This document shows, piece by piece, positions 49,539 through 63,738 of a stretch of 64,000 nt of DNA; within the stretch, counting starts at the first letter, position 1; each line of letters opens with the position of its first letter. The stretch covers positions 82,891 to 146,890 of the forward strand of contig SJOL01002364.1 in assembly GCA_004794785.1 (NCBI GenBank), read 5' to 3'. The notes under the pieces were generated by a model, which saw only the letters and a program-made list of their open reading frames with translations, searched no databases and had not been told where the DNA came from. The stretch is from Opisthorchis felineus. Taxonomy: Eukaryota; Platyhelminthes; Trematoda; Opisthorchiida; Opisthorchiidae. The translations under genes were made by a program, and so were the position numbers.

Positions 49539-52500
49539 CTAGGCAACCAACTCAGGTGAATGGTCATCAGTCACCAATAGTGCTTGCAGGGGTTCCTCAG
49601 CATGTCGAAACAAGCACCAGTGCTGCACCATGAAAAACACGTCAAACATAATGGAGAACAGTCCGAGACCCAATTTCGTCGGGGAACCGAACCCGCTTTT
49701 CCAGTCGTCTGGAAGATAAAACGGAAACAATGAAAGAGTAAGAATTTGGTGCGTAGCATTATTAGCAGACCCTCGTAGATAGCTATCCTGCGATCCGTGT
49801 CGATCCTTAGCCATACCATAGAGTACCTGCAGCACCCTTCATCTATCACAACTTCGAAAAAGCGGCGACTGAACGCATAACAGAAGGAAGAATAACACGA
49901 CTGGGCGATCGCCTGTTATACGGCAGTTATGCGCCGAAAGGGTGTCACAGCTGAGCATTACTTGGCATACTTGGTAGATGGACGCGGCAAATTTGGAACA
50001 GTGTAATTTCCAAATTTGCTCCACTCGAGGATAAACAGAATTTACCATAACAAAATTTACAAATGTGCTACTCGTGGTGAACTCATGGATGCCGCATGAT
50101 TAAAGGTGCGAACAGGAATGATATGGTATCTTTACGAAGAATCCGTTGAATTGCCTTGAAAAAGGGTGCCGTAATGAAATACTGAAGTGGGAGGCAAATT
50201 ACTTACCAAAGTTATAAGCCACAATAAACATTTGTAGCAGACTCAGGATCCCGCCAGTCAAATCGAGACAAATGTTTCCGATGCTCCAACCGACTGTGCT
50301 GCGTCTGCGGCAATTCATGATGGCCTGTCAATGGAAACAAAATTCAGGTAATAACTTCCAGACGCTTTTTGGACACGAAAATAATGATGACTGACGCTGA
50401 ACTTAAAGCTAGTGGCTTCATAGTGGAGATAGGAAAACATTAAGTGCGTGGTCGGTAGGTAGCTATTAACCATTGCTGCTTTTTGGGAGTCCCGATTCAG
50501 AAGGAACGTTTTATCTCGCCCCTCTGCCCAGGTCTTCTCCACCTACTAATACACTAGCACAAACGGGCGTCTCAGCTGGAAGATAAATTGATGTGCGAAG
50601 TAAGCCGCCTAAGCGGCGTACCATTTGCACGTAACAATATCCGGTAGGCTAGTTGCGTCCTGGCGAGATAGTACACGGTCGATTTCCATCTGGCAGACAA
50701 GTTATGTATGTTTACGATTCTATGCTACAGCAACACGACCCAGTACACCAACACAACAGGTAGGTCCAGCCGAGTTTAGGGAAATCGGGAACAAACCTTT
50801 GGTAGGTGAGAGCAATGTGTGCAATGATATCCCAGGCGGCCAGTCACTCGAAAAACTGCCTACACATAGTTACCTATTGTGATGTTCTTAGCCTGACGGA
50901 TTGGACGAAATCAACAGCAACAGCGAAGAGTCAGAGGTGGGTGCTCAAAATTTTCACATTTAAATTGTTTTTTAGGTTTAATGGATAAGAACGCAAAACA
51001 CTCCATATCAGGCAATGGTGTATGATCGACCGAACTGGTGTCAAAATTATCGAGGCATGACTAAGGTCAAAATGTCAGCTATTGGTTTGTTCCCAGTCTT
51101 ATCATTGGAAGAACCAGAAAATTAGCAGTCGTAAGTTCAACTCGAATTCTGATTGATAGTTAAACGTCGTTCAAGTGCTTCTTGGTTGAATATGCCGTCT
51201 GTAAATAAAGCAGCCTGTCCGTAACTTAGTTATTCAGCTACCACAAGGTAGTGAATAGACGTATCAGTTGACTGTCGCAATATCGAACCGCCATGGAACT
51301 GTACAGAATTTTGGGCGGGCAAGGCTTTGGTGTATCTAGAAACACAGCCCACTGCTTGACCTTTTAATGACAAGCTTACGTCAATTTAAGAGCAACTTTA
51401 TGGTTTTGTGTTTGCATCCATACCAGTGGCACGTTTATTCGCAAGGATGTAGCTGTCCACGCAAACCATGTGAAATGAGGGAAGTGATGGAATTGTATGA
51501 AGGGAGCTTAAAAGTTTGAGAACCGCTAGCCCACGTCAGCAATAGCACAAGTGGAGAAAGGAGCAGTGGGGATCGACAGGTAGCACTCACTGTTTTTTCG
51601 TAGACCGAACGATATAGACGGAAAACTCAACTCCGAATCACATCTCAAAATGCTACATTTCATTCATATTGAACATGGGTACAAATTCCACTGTGCAATT
51701 CAAAATTGGGTTCTGTTAGAATACTCTGGACTACAATCAAAAATCGATCAGGTTGCAATCGGAATTCACTCCAAATCATGAATCGTTGAATTGTAGTATG
51801 TGTGTGGGACAACCCATGCTTTTCATCACCACCCCCTTGCCAGTGGATGGGACTGAATGAGGTTCAGTTAGCCGGTGGAAAATCCCATCAGAAATTAAGA
51901 ATGTTAACTTGACGAACTTGTGTGAAAGCGTAGACAAGTGAAAAATGGGTACGAAAAAAATCACGGGGCCAGCTCATAGTAGCGTCTCGTTGAGTGAGAT
52001 TTCAGTGGTAAATTCCAGTGCTCTTGCCTGAAAACCTTAGCAGCATTTGTAATGAGTGTGGTTAGCACTTCGACTGAAACTTCTCCACCCCCGCCTCATA
52101 AGTTTGCGCCTTTGTGTCGGCATATTCTGCTGGATCTCAATAGAGTGGAAGACAGTTGGCCTTTATTATCACGAGACAGGATAGAAGTCAGCTCCCGATG
52201 ACATGAGGCGCGAAGTACTGCGTAGTCATAGTAAAGTACTTCACCTTCTTGTCAAGTCACGGCAACAAATGGTATGGTTCGTTATTCTAATGCGTGAATG
52301 TATGCGTCGCTCTAACTAACCGTCTTTCATTGATAATTCGCTTACTCAGTGCGTAAGACATCCAACTGAAACTCGCGTGAATCAGCTTTAGGACAGCGAT
52401 TCTCACTATCAGTGCGGAGATCGAGCGCGTTCGGAAGATGCACAAAGCGACAGGAATTCTGAACTGCGATAAAACGAAGCGCGCTCCGTTCAAACCAAAG

Positions 52501-55500
52501 CCTCTCACCATTTGGACTCAGCGATGAAGCTACAGCATTGGCGATCACGTCCAAATCGACAGGCCAGACATGGAAGTATTACCGGCGTTACATCCGCACA
52601 CTGATCAATTTCTTCTTAGTTAGCGAAGTCAGTAAGTTGGTACCATGAAGTGATCCTAGAATTTTCTAGCGCTCATTTTCAACTTTCGGCACTTTTACAG
52701 CAGTTGACGAAGGCAACGTCCTAGTAAATTATTGGATTTACCTCCGAAGGGATTTTGCGACTGCTGACCATCAGAAACATGACCTGTCTTATAATTTTTT
52801 GCTACTTGAAATACGGGACTAGCCTTGGTCAACAGCACGCTCCAAAGATGTATTCTCTTCATACACCAGGTGAATTCATTTGTAACAGCACATGTGAAGT
52901 ATGTGAAAACACACTTATCACTTGTACGCATCACACATAGTCTAGTATCACCCTGTTTCCGAACGCGCGGTGAGCAACGTAGTGCAATATGACGAGCCGT
53001 TTTGGTGGCACCAACCTCTGTCATCCAAGTCATGAACTATTTTTACCACTGAACAAGAGGCAGATGTAACAACGAAAACGATTATTACGACGGAGATATC
53101 GATAATCATTGACATATGCATCGTTTCACCGTAGACTTCACCATCAACAGACGTTACAGCAGTGAATGTGCTAACGCTTGGTGCTGTGTATATTCAAGTC
53201 AGGCTCAGTAACCAAGAGCTTACTGATGCAGCGAGAGTTTATGAAACATGTTCAGCATAAATGGTCTGTATTGGTAGTCCAAGAAGTCCGGGTCAATACC
53301 ACGTGGCGGTTACTTTGTGACGTTTTCTCTAGGGCAGTAAGTCGACCATTTGGCAGTAGTATTCCCAGAAACTACGCATCCTTCGGCCTTGGGAACAGCT
53401 GGTTTCCTACAGAATTCTTCGGTGAGATATTTCTCGGAAGGGTTCCTCAAGGAAGAGGGTCTTCTACCAGCAGGGCTTCAGTGAAAAAGTCGACTGGACT
53501 GGCTGATAGTCTGTGAATTTCTTTTAAAACAGTAACCCTGAACACAGTCTCGACACCTGCACTTCCTTTGAATTGTATGGTAGTTCCGAATCGAATGCGT
53601 GCTACTGAAGAACAGACGGACTAACTTAACTCATTTTACGAAAGTTGAAAGGGATCATCTAGCGCGAAAAAAAGACAGGAGAAAATGAGTGAAGCCACTG
53701 CCGGAACTCACCTGTGGAATGTATTTGATGAGAGTGATGAATAATTTCACGTACGACACGTTGTAAAGGAAGGTGAGCCATGTGAACACCGAAGCACCGG
53801 CCAGGATAGCGTTGATGATGCAATAAGCAACAATCAAGCCAAGAATGCCCATGCAAATTTTGGAAACCCGTTGTCCCGCTCGCTATAAATATAAGTGGAG
53901 ATTGCCTGAACTTAGCAAATAGCCCACTACTGAATACGAAGCGCAGGAGATAAATGCACATGGTAAACATGCATGAATGAAGCGAAACAGAGAAAGTAAT
54001 CTCCGGAATAACCCTGAGTTCCCGAACTTGAATCAATGGAAGTGAACTAGAACGGTTGTTAGCTGGGTCTTCTGTATCCCAGCATCATTGGTAGGAAGGA
54101 GTAAATTGTGCATTTGACGTAAGCATCAAACAAAAGACCTCTGATCGTGAGATTCAAGCGGTTCAGTAACTGACAAGCAAGCGAGAAATTTGTTTTCCTC
54201 AAGAGGCCTTTCACTCGCCATTTATATGATCAACCAATACTGACTGTTCAACATAAACAACTAAGGAATGCGGTCAGTCTGATGATTTTGTTCCGGACAT
54301 TCGCAAGGGTATGTGAATTTCACATTTTAATGCAATCACACTCCAAAATGAGGTCAACAGGCATGGTTTGTGACTTGTCATTCTGCGGAGCACAGCAGTT
54401 TGGTGGTCGTCGTTTTTTTAGACCATCAGATTATGCGTTGGTGAGTCGTAGAAAACGGTTTTGTGTGTGATGAGTCTGGTATACTTGGTCTAAGTGATCT
54501 ACTCAGGGTGTCGGACTTACAAAGTTTGGAGTATGGATAGTATCATTGGGTTATTGTGAGTTTGAGGACTCCGCAGATGTTGCTTCACGTTGCTTCATTC
54601 TATCCTCTGACCTCAGTACTTTCTGTGTATTTCAACTGCATGGTTTACTAAACTACTTTCAAGCTTAATTGTGGAGGAAGCTTATACTACTCCAGAAAAA
54701 AATAGCCTTCCTCGCAATTTCGCCCAAAGCAACGAAACTGTGGAGGACGGTCATGCATTGGACTTAATGGCCTGAACAAATAAATGACAACCAGTCGTTT
54801 CGTTTTCCTCAGGGATAGAGAAGCCGGGTGGCTACAGTTTGGTAACAATCGCTTAAATGCACGCGTCAGTGACTGCGTCGTTGGATCATGCCTCGTGTCA
54901 CTGATAATCGGTTAGTCTCATCCCAAAGTCATCTTCCGGCAAGACCGCAGTTGCCGACACGAGTGAGTCTCCCGGCTGGAGCTTCATCTGGGGGTTGTGA
55001 TCGAAGAGAAACGTGCCAGTTAGACTGCCCTCTCTAGGAGGCCGTAGCAGCAGTTACCGATGCCCAAAAACGGAAATTTTCAAGGATTAGTGATGGTTTT
55101 CCAAAACAGTTAAGGTTCCATAAGGAGTGGGATAACGAATGATAAAGTCAATCGCTGCGACGATATTTCCATTGCCCGTTTACAATTCGTCTATAACTGT
55201 AAGTAGCCCGATTTACTTGGCCAGGTTCTACTGCATCTCAAACGGTTGTAACGTACATTGAACGGAACCAACGTGAAAACATTCGGCGATCAAAAGATTG
55301 AGAGCAAGACTTAGGACCGATTAGGACTGACCTGGAAGTGCAAAATTTAAAGGAACGCATTTAGTAATGCGCTCAATGCATCCACTGCCAACCCAATTCA
55401 GATGTTGTGGTGGATTTGCTAGGTCAATAACTGCAGAACAGTGACACAGACAAAGAGCTCATATCCACAGACAAGCAACCAATGAAAACAAGCTCGGATT

Positions 55501-58500
55501 GTAAACATCATCACCTACCTCGTAAATGAGCACCTGAAATCCAGTAAATACGGAGATACAAAAAGCATGTACGGAAAAGAATATATCGTTCTCCATGACG
55601 GGAATGACGCCGATGGGATGAATGGCGGCATACTGAGCCTAGAGGACCGAAATAAACGGAACAGAAACAGTGAAAGAAGAAGCACGACTGAAGACACATT
55701 ACAATTTGACATTCATTGAGGCGAAAGAGTTAGGATAAACTAGAAAATCGGTTCACATCTCCGAAGCGTCTGTGCACTAATGGACCGTAAATTCCTAAGT
55801 GGGTCAACAACCGGAACAAGCAACACAGTCATTTGGTCGTCGTTCAGACTGTCAGGCTAGCTACACATGACAACCAAAAACTAACGTGTTTATCTGTTGC
55901 ACTGGGACAACGGTAATGATAACAAAGTCCAACTCCTGTTTTTCTTGTGATATGAAAGCAACATGTAGAAGAGATGAAAGCCGATACGCTCCTACTGTCT
56001 ACTGAGGACTAAACAGGATTCGGACTTCATTAGTGACGGGGAGTAAATATGAAAATAGACAGGATTATCGTTGATACAAGCAATCCCTCGACCCTTACCA
56101 AGTTGAGGCGATGGGTGAATTGAAATTAGTTGGGTGGGAGTATGTGTTTTGTGAACTTCAACTCGCATCTGAAACATTCGGTGTTCAGCGATACAGAGGA
56201 CCTTGAGGAGTTATACTCCAACAGTACTATGTCGCTTGCCGCAAGATGTTGCTTCCGAAGAATACTCCAAGGACAAAACTTGGTGTTGGAAAGAAAACGG
56301 AAAGAAAACCGGCATCCCCTACATCAGTATGGAGGACAAACGGATATCCGTCAACTTAGCGGAAACTTACCATTGAATGATTGAATAAATCCAATCAACC
56401 CATGCACAGAGCGCGAATAAAAAACGGAGACAATGGAGATGCTCGGTGAAATCGGATACAACCCTCAAAGTTAGTTTGAAACACCAGTCCCAGTTGAAAC
56501 ATTTTAAACAAATATCAAGAAAATACAGGCTGCGTAGTGCTATTTAATTTTATTCTAGAATATTCGCACCGTATGCCGTACGAATGAGGCCAACTAGATT
56601 GTGTTGTGTGTGGCATTTGTTTGGGTTCATTAGTCGTGGAAAACACAACAAAGGTAGCAGTTTTTTCATAACTAAACGTTTCCACCACAGTGAGTGACAT
56701 TCATCAAGAGCAAAGTACTCGGAATCAGAAACCTTTTTAATGAATGTCACCCGCGATGATCGGAACGTTGGGTCATTAAAAGCTCCAATCCTCAATGTTT
56801 TTCCACCACTAATCAACCTATTCATTCCTATTTTTACTGCCACAACACTAAAAACAAGCTAAATACTAAAAAAAACAGCAACAATCGTTACTTGGATAGG
56901 TGACCTCCCTCTCGGCCAGCAAGAGACACGGGAAAGCTTGGCATTGACTCGGCCCCACAGAGTTCTTCACCACAGAGTAGATAGCGTCGTTGTTTTTACA
57001 CAAACAGTATAGCAACACTGTATGCTATTTTAACCTAGTTTTCTATTTTATCTCTGCATTTGACAGATGAGGTGCGACCGAACTTGTGTGTTTCCTTATT
57101 AACATGGATATATTCCATAAAAAATATCTTCGGCATCAATAGGAACAAAACGGTAGAACGAAGCCAATCAACCTGGTTCTTCGTCCTAAGCCAAGCTGCT
57201 AGTTTCTTTCAAGATCACCTATGCGTACAAGCCTCATGGGTATCGATTGGTCAACGTCACTCCATGGAGCATGTGGAGTTGACATTGCAGCAACTGCTGT
57301 AGCATGCATTCTCATGAGCTCCGATATGTACTGTAACCGCAACCGTGAGTGAATCGGTATACAAGTGAAGCACGAACGTTGGGTGCAATAAGCATTTCGC
57401 TTCGACTGTTGATTCGCCACGCTGTTAACAGCAGGGTTAAATGAATAGCTACTGCAGATTACGACCCGTGGTTTGTGGCTGACAGTCGCAGTTAAAGGGT
57501 ACTACTCTTTGAACTGAAGCCTGATAAAAACCTTTATTCCTTAGTGAGTGGACAGGCTCCCGTTTGGTTTGTGGCAGAAGGTAGAGAATGAATCCATAAG
57601 ACAAAGGACTACATTTACTTTCTCATCAAAGAAAGAGCTGCCAGGTTGACACAGTGGTCGAGTTAGAAATCTGAAATGACTACACGGGTTGGGACCTGGT
57701 TCCTTAGGACTAAAACCTATCCAGAAAGTAAATATGGAACAGCCAGAGAGAGTGGAAGTTCATGTGATCGTAGCACGAGCGGTCTGCAGATATAGTTGCA
57801 TTGCCCCCCGCGACATGAGAGCCGTACGGCCTTCCCCCCCCCCCACACACACACACACTTGACCGGCAACGCCATATATTTAGGGTAGCAGCGAGGGTTG
57901 GAACACTGAATGTGTAACGCCAGGGATAAGCGGATGGAGACGAAACAGGTAATAGTTGAGATGATGACGCCACAAATTGAGCTGGGTCGGTCACCCTCTT
58001 CGAAAGCCAGGGGACCATCTGCCTGGCAGAGCAAATTCCAACCAACCATATACCCAGTGGAGACGGTCAAGAGGAGGTCAAGTCATGACTTGGCAGCAAA
58101 TCACTGGCCACTATTAGTACGTTTGATTCATTGGGGTGGGGAATCCAGAACTACTAAACCAATGGTTAGAAACGCCGACAAAAAAGCTAGCTGAATCTAA
58201 GCTAGCATTAATCCCCCAGTCAATACAAGCACAAGCTCATCAGCCATACGCCGTCACAAATGGGTCCACACTTCAGTGATTTCAGCTGACACATTGTGTG
58301 CGGTTTTCTCCTACCAATTCATCATTCCCCAATGAACGAAACTGCAACGGCTGAGACATCTGAGTCCAGGTTTTCTCACGAGAATTTCTCATGTACCAGA
58401 TAATCGGACTCTGGGTCTTAAACGACGGCAAAATTAAACCTAGTTAGAGCCTGACGAGGCCGAAAAAAGCGATTCAATAAACATACATATTACTCTAGGA

Positions 58501-61500
58501 TACCATCTGTCCCATACATTCAAAAGGCGATGTCTTACGACATCGATATTTTGCAGTTAGACGTAGGTTTCTTTCTGTAGAGAAATGCACCCTGCCCTGA
58601 AAATCCTCGAAACACCGCACAGCTGCTTCGTCCTTATTGAGAGCCACCAGCAGTGCAAACCCCGTAAATCATTTGGGAAGTTTGAAGCCACAGGCCTTCC
58701 GGATAAGAAGTTGAACATCATATCATTCAGCTGCAGTTGGCTTATCCGCAGTGAATAATATGTACATAGGCAATAGGCAGCGCCACACAAGTGATCTGGT
58801 GTTGTCTGACATGGGCCAACGAAACAAAATGGTTTTCGATCGCTACGCTACCGTCCGTGCTATGAACACTCAGGTAGTGCCTATTAACAGAGACCTTTTG
58901 TGCACACCAGCTGAACGATATATGAACACCCAGTGGATTTGCTGTGATCTCACTGGCTAGTCGACAGGTGATCGACATGACGGACAACAATTGCAAACGG
59001 CGACAAAGATTTTGTGATGGCACGTCGAAATTGACGGGAAAGACGCAACAGTCACAACGCGCACCAGCGAGCAATTGGACTTCCAAGAGGATTGCTTTGG
59101 TATCCACACTAAAGTGGAATCCCTGGACAGAGTAGCACGTCAATCAAACTTTGGAATGAGAAGAAACGCGTCCCCGTTTACTTACTCGAATCGCTGGACT
59201 TAGGTAAACAGCCAGATTGAAAATACTGTAGACGAAGAATCCAACAATATTGAGGCACAGAAAATCCAGATTCAGGCCAACGACGCTAAAATAAACAGGC
59301 AGAGCATAGAGTTCATGTAATTTCCAATAGCCTAAGTATTGTGCACTCTAGCATTAAGTGAAACCGTGAAAATCCAAGAACCACGGAGTCCATTGTTACC
59401 TTTCGATGAAGTGACAGTATGTCTAGAGATTGTTTTCCAAACTTTTCTGGTGGTTCAACATAGATGTAGTCCAAGCAGTGATCAACTTTTCCTATATGCA
59501 CTTCTAACAAGTGAGTAAAAATATCTTATAGGAAAGCAGAGGGTACAACAGAGGCACTCTTTAGATGCGGTCCGCTGGTGCACGCGAAGTAAGTTGAAAT
59601 ATGGTCCTGGTTGTTTTAGATATAAACTCAACTAGGTCGGCAGTTTTGCACGAACGACGAAAATTTTTGAACGCTCAAACAAGAATTTGTCATGCAAAAA
59701 CGAAGTCAACAACTAAGTAACGATGACGCAACCCTAGGTTTTTTAGCGTGTACTTACCTCTTCCGTCTCCAGTTAAGATATACCTGGGGATAAAACGATA
59801 CGGTCCATGCGACGAAATACATCCAACCCACAACAGTTTGCAAGACGTCCAGCCATTGAAGATGCATCACCAACACATCACACACAACGCGATCCAAACT
59901 GCAAATAATTGGAATAAGAAGTAGAGAGATGAGATTACGAGGTTTGAACAAAACCTGAATGGCTTGATACATGTTGTCCGAGGCAACGCGCCACTGATGA
60001 GATACTAGGATTTCAGTTTCAGTGTGGAACGCGAGATGCTAGCACACAACATTGGCAGCCGACAAACAACACTGATAGAGATGGTCAAACGACGAATAAT
60101 CTGGTGCTGACAGAATAGTAACTCAATTTAAGGAAAACTTTCAGGAATTCACAATCAACTCATTTAGATGCTTGATTAACGGCATCTGAAGTGCACTGTT
60201 CACGTGAGGCTGCACAACATTCAGCTTTTTCCAAACGCATCAAGTCCTACACGTGAAACGGAGTACAAATCTAGATTGTTCAAAGTAAAATATTTTCGGT
60301 CAAAAGGAACAAGAAACTTGCAAAGTCCTCCGGTCGCAGTCGCGCAACGGTGTTAATCATGAAATGACACCTGACGCACATAGGCTAACGGACATAATGG
60401 ATTCTAAGTTGGTAACACAGGCTCCCGCACAGAAAATCATATGAGCACAAAGGTGACAACGATGGGATGTACCCCGCCATAAAGAGGTTTCACATGTGAC
60501 CAGGAGAACAACGACTCCTAGTTAATGCTCAGTGCTACTCATCTGGACTACCCATAGTATGAAGGCCACCGACAATGACGTAACCAAGGGATTTTCCTGA
60601 AGCCGACTCGTCCTTCTCTTGGAGGAAGTTGCCATAAAGTGGGGTAAGTAACGGTAAGGTTGCCCGGTGGGCATAAGTTGGGCGGTCCCCCGGTAAGTGA
60701 CAACAAGAGGTGGTTGTTCGGTTGTCCACCGAACTTGGAAGTTGGACTGCGAAAGTTTCGTCACTAATCGAGAAAACATCTGTGCGAGATTGGGACCCGC
60801 CCAAAAAGAGCGCAATTTCGGCCAAACACATACCGAAACAAGTCCTGACAAAGCATTTACATGATGGAAAAAGATGACTGATGAGGACTGACGGTAATCC
60901 GTAACCAACATAGAGGAAAAGATAACATACTTGGGGATTTCTGTGGAACCTTGAGTCTTATTCAATCCCAAATAAACACGGCCTGGATGAGCAGCAACAA
61001 CCTGGACACTGATTGGACCTTGATATCCAGGAAGGACAACAAGCGGGTCAAGAGGTTTCACAGCTGTGGCATTTGTGTCAGTCACATAATCACCATTGGA
61101 ATCGCGATAGGTGAATTCAAAAGTGAACCGTTCTGGAGACGGAGCACTGAGAGTAAAAAATGTGATAAAAGTCCGGATTGTGAGAAACATCAGCAAGGGT
61201 GGTGACGACGAAACATTAAAAGTTAGTACCAGAATTATAGTATTACCGTACACGGAAGATATACAAATTTGATCCGTTTTTTTCATGAAGAGAAAAAGCG
61301 CATACAGGGGCTTCGCCAATGAAATTGATTCCCGCGGTTGGTAAAAAAAAACTACCAAGTGACAACGCAACCGGACAAAGACGAAGTAAATCAAAGCATT
61401 CACGAATCGTGGTTTGACTTATCAGGCACATTGATTACAGGCGTTTCGGCACCATGTTGTACAGTTTAAAAGTCCAAGTATTACTTTAACGTACCTCGTA

Positions 61501-62204
61501 GTATTATTGACAATATTTCAACTATTAGTGTCAGTACTGCTAGTAATATTTCAATGCACCCAGCATGTTTACTTTGGGTGACATCATAATTTCGAAGTGT
61601 GCCGTCATAAATCCGGAGTGAATTTAAATAATCCCCGGCCACTTAGGATCGCAAACTTGACAGTGAAACTTGAAATAGACATTCAGATGGAAAACTCCCA
61701 TGCAGCCCCAAAATAAACATTCTCTCTCGCCAAGCATGCCTGTGGAAGGCAACTACTTAGCACGATAAAAATGAGAGTACCCAACGAAGAGCTGCGTACA
61801 AAACAGTTAACTTGGAATACCGTAGTTCATTTAAAAACACTTGCATCCGGTCCTGAAGAATGAAGGAAACTTTAGTCCATAGAATAACCTAGAATACTCA
61901 ATTAGATCACAGATCATTAGTTCATGAGTTTTCCTGCGCCCCCTAGGTAGCTCGACTGAAGCCTTTGCATCTACTATGCTTTAAAAGTGGCGGAAACACC
62001 ATCTACAGTAATTTCCGTTTCCTGATGACGTTGAGTGAAATATTTCTTCTGGAAAGGCACAAACAAAACTCACTTGAAGCTCACGTTTGTCACTTTGTGA
62101 TCACCCAGTTGAATAGATAAAGATGAAGGCACGAAGTTAACAGTGAACTCCGACCCTAGGCTGCTCATGATCCCGTACAACAGAAACGTTAAAATAATAC
62201 ACAT
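49539..62204 (-). CDS. CTNS: Cystinosin (lysosomal cystine/H+ symporter), complete, 8 exons
   Basis: Exons in transcript order are 62204-62074, 61146-60931, 59898-59758, 59285-59186, 55632-55519, 53882-53712, 50324-50207 and 49708-49539. They total 1,161 nt, giving 386 residues (human cystinosin 367). All junctions are GT-AG and in phase. The ATG has an in-frame TAA five codons upstream. Residues 1-18 form a signal peptide. The luminal region carries sequons at N40, N69 and N106. Seven membrane segments follow. The first PQ loop is [15 protein letters not shown] (Q154), followed by NWRRKSVVGL; the second is LIKYIPQ (Q291). Aspartates D212 (ENDIFFS), D312 (LDLTGG) and D353 (SIMFDVFF) match conserved acidic positions of the family. 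The protein exports cystine from lysosomes using the proton gradient. The human C-terminal GYDQL sorting motif is absent; the tail reads [12 protein letters not shown] and ends SPELVA. Confidence 0.96.
57834..57860. repeat. Poly-C tract followed by CA dinucleotide run
   Basis: A run of about ten C bases passes directly into an (AC)n run of about 8 units. It lies in a cystinosin intron between exons 59285-59186 and 55632-55519. This is a low-complexity sequence, and a likely place for assembly or length error. Confidence 0.8.
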
Positions 62205-62369
62205 TATGGTTCCGGTTTAACGGTTCAGCCGAAATGCGCGGAAAACGTTGATCTCTGGAGAAGAAAATGCAGTGTCATTCAGGACAGAAAATAAGGGATA
62301 AACATGATTACCTAACCTGACAGGCAATTTGTCAACTTCTTTGGTTGTTTTCGTATATTATACATGTTT

Positions 62370-63190
62370 TATATATATTGTAGGTTTGTAGCCGAGAGGC
62401 TGACATGCTATCGCACTGGAAGAGCTGGTCTCAATGAAACTCGTCTGGCCAATCAGGGAAGGTTACGAGAAGATGGATACATATTCTACTACTGGTGTGG
62501 AATTTTGCAGAATATTCGGCAGAACCATACAGTCGGATTTCCAATAGCTGACCATATGAATGGAAGAATATTGTACGAACCAATGTGAGACTGACGATTA
62601 CTCGGCTTCGACAGTCAAGAGTAATTTTGGGCACTATTGTCGTGTCTGCTCCCACGACTTCTCACGGAGAAACTGAACAGTAAGAAGTCTACGAGCAAAA
62701 TGTCAAATGTCATCACATTCATTCAATTAGCTGATCGTCTATTCCTGATGGGTAACTTCGACGCCAGGATCGGCCGTGACAAACGGACACGGAAAGGGAT
62801 AATCGGACCTTTAGGAGTTGAAGTCAGGAACGCAAAGGGTCAGCATCTACTAACGATAGTATGACCATATAACTCGTCACCACTAATAAATGGTTCAATG
62901 CTGGGCAGTCGCGGATTGCGACTCCGGTACATCTGAGAAGTGGACATTGACAGCTTTTGAATTATTTCACTCTCCAACACAGGGACCTCATGGATAATCA
63001 TGTAACAGTAATGATGCGCGATGCCAATTGCAACACAGATCACGCATTGACATGATTGAAAGTGCGATTAGCCTTGGGAAGCCTCCTCGCCGTTATCACA
63101 ATCAGTCTCAATATTAAGCGGCTGTTGAATCAGAAGTTCCAAGAGGCTGCCGCTCACAGTTTGCCTGATAAAATGGCGTCGCATACACCG
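62370..63190 (+). pseudogene. LINE endonuclease fragment (RTE-like)
   Basis: This is the apurinic-like endonuclease part of a non-LTR retrotransposon, on the strand opposite cystinosin and just upstream of its first exon. Recognisable pieces are NETRLANQGRLREDGY near 62434-62480, FLMGNFDARIGRD near 62750-62790 with the typical ...NAKGQHLL continuation, and a TDH-like motif (NTDHALT) near 63033. Frame shifts and stops interrupt it. The order and spacing match RTE/BovB-type and craniofacial-development-protein-2-like endonucleases. No reverse transcriptase part is visible before the end of the window. Confidence 0.78.
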
Positions 63191-63557
63191 CAATAATAGA
63201 CTAGGATCAGTGGACATGTCGGGACAGCTGCGATTAAAACCAATGGATTCAAAAGAGGAGTGAAAACTAGTTTTGTGAAATTGACGAATCTGTCTTCCGT
63301 GGTTGATGGGAAAACGCGGGTTTCAGGTTTCAGGTTCATTAACCCGGGGGAAACTTTGCGATACGAAGACCAAACTTCTGAAACGTACTCAAACTGAAGA
63401 AAAGCCGGTGAGTTAAAAGAGCCAACAGACCCATACTTATGCACACGGACGATATCACGAAGAATTATTCGGAACAGAGTACATCCAGGATGCCTGGACC
63501 AGTCGAATGCTCAATAAACCCGAAAATTTGAAAGACACATTTCTCAATAATAAATAA

Positions 63558-63738
63558 TCTTTCAGCTGTAACAGTATATCCGTGCCCAGATGCCATGCCA
63601 CCCGAAGGAAGCACGAGGGCTGTGATACTGCCAGATTGCCCAAACGTAGACAGGAGAAGTCAAGATGCAGAGGTCGGGTTCGGACCACGGATCTCAAGGT
63701 CAGTAAATTCGCGCTCTAACCACTGGGTCATCCCGCAG
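63558..63738 (-). mobile_element. tRNA-headed SINE, family A, minus-strand copy
   Basis: This matches the 46450 copy over its whole length: ccgaaggaagcacgagggct, atactgccagattgccca, the tRNA-like B-box region and accactgggtcatcccgc at the 5' end. It lies about 400 bases past the LINE endonuclease fragment. Confidence 0.68.

Noticed and set aside
58742..59143. A 133-codon minus-strand frame inside a cystinosin intron
   Set aside because: It is open on both strands with no motif. The flanking exons splice past it in phase.
60522..61403. A 293-codon minus-strand frame across the second cystinosin exon
   Set aside because: Only 61146-60931 is exonic. The rest is intron read-through, and the splice from 60931 to 59898 is in phase and matches the family.
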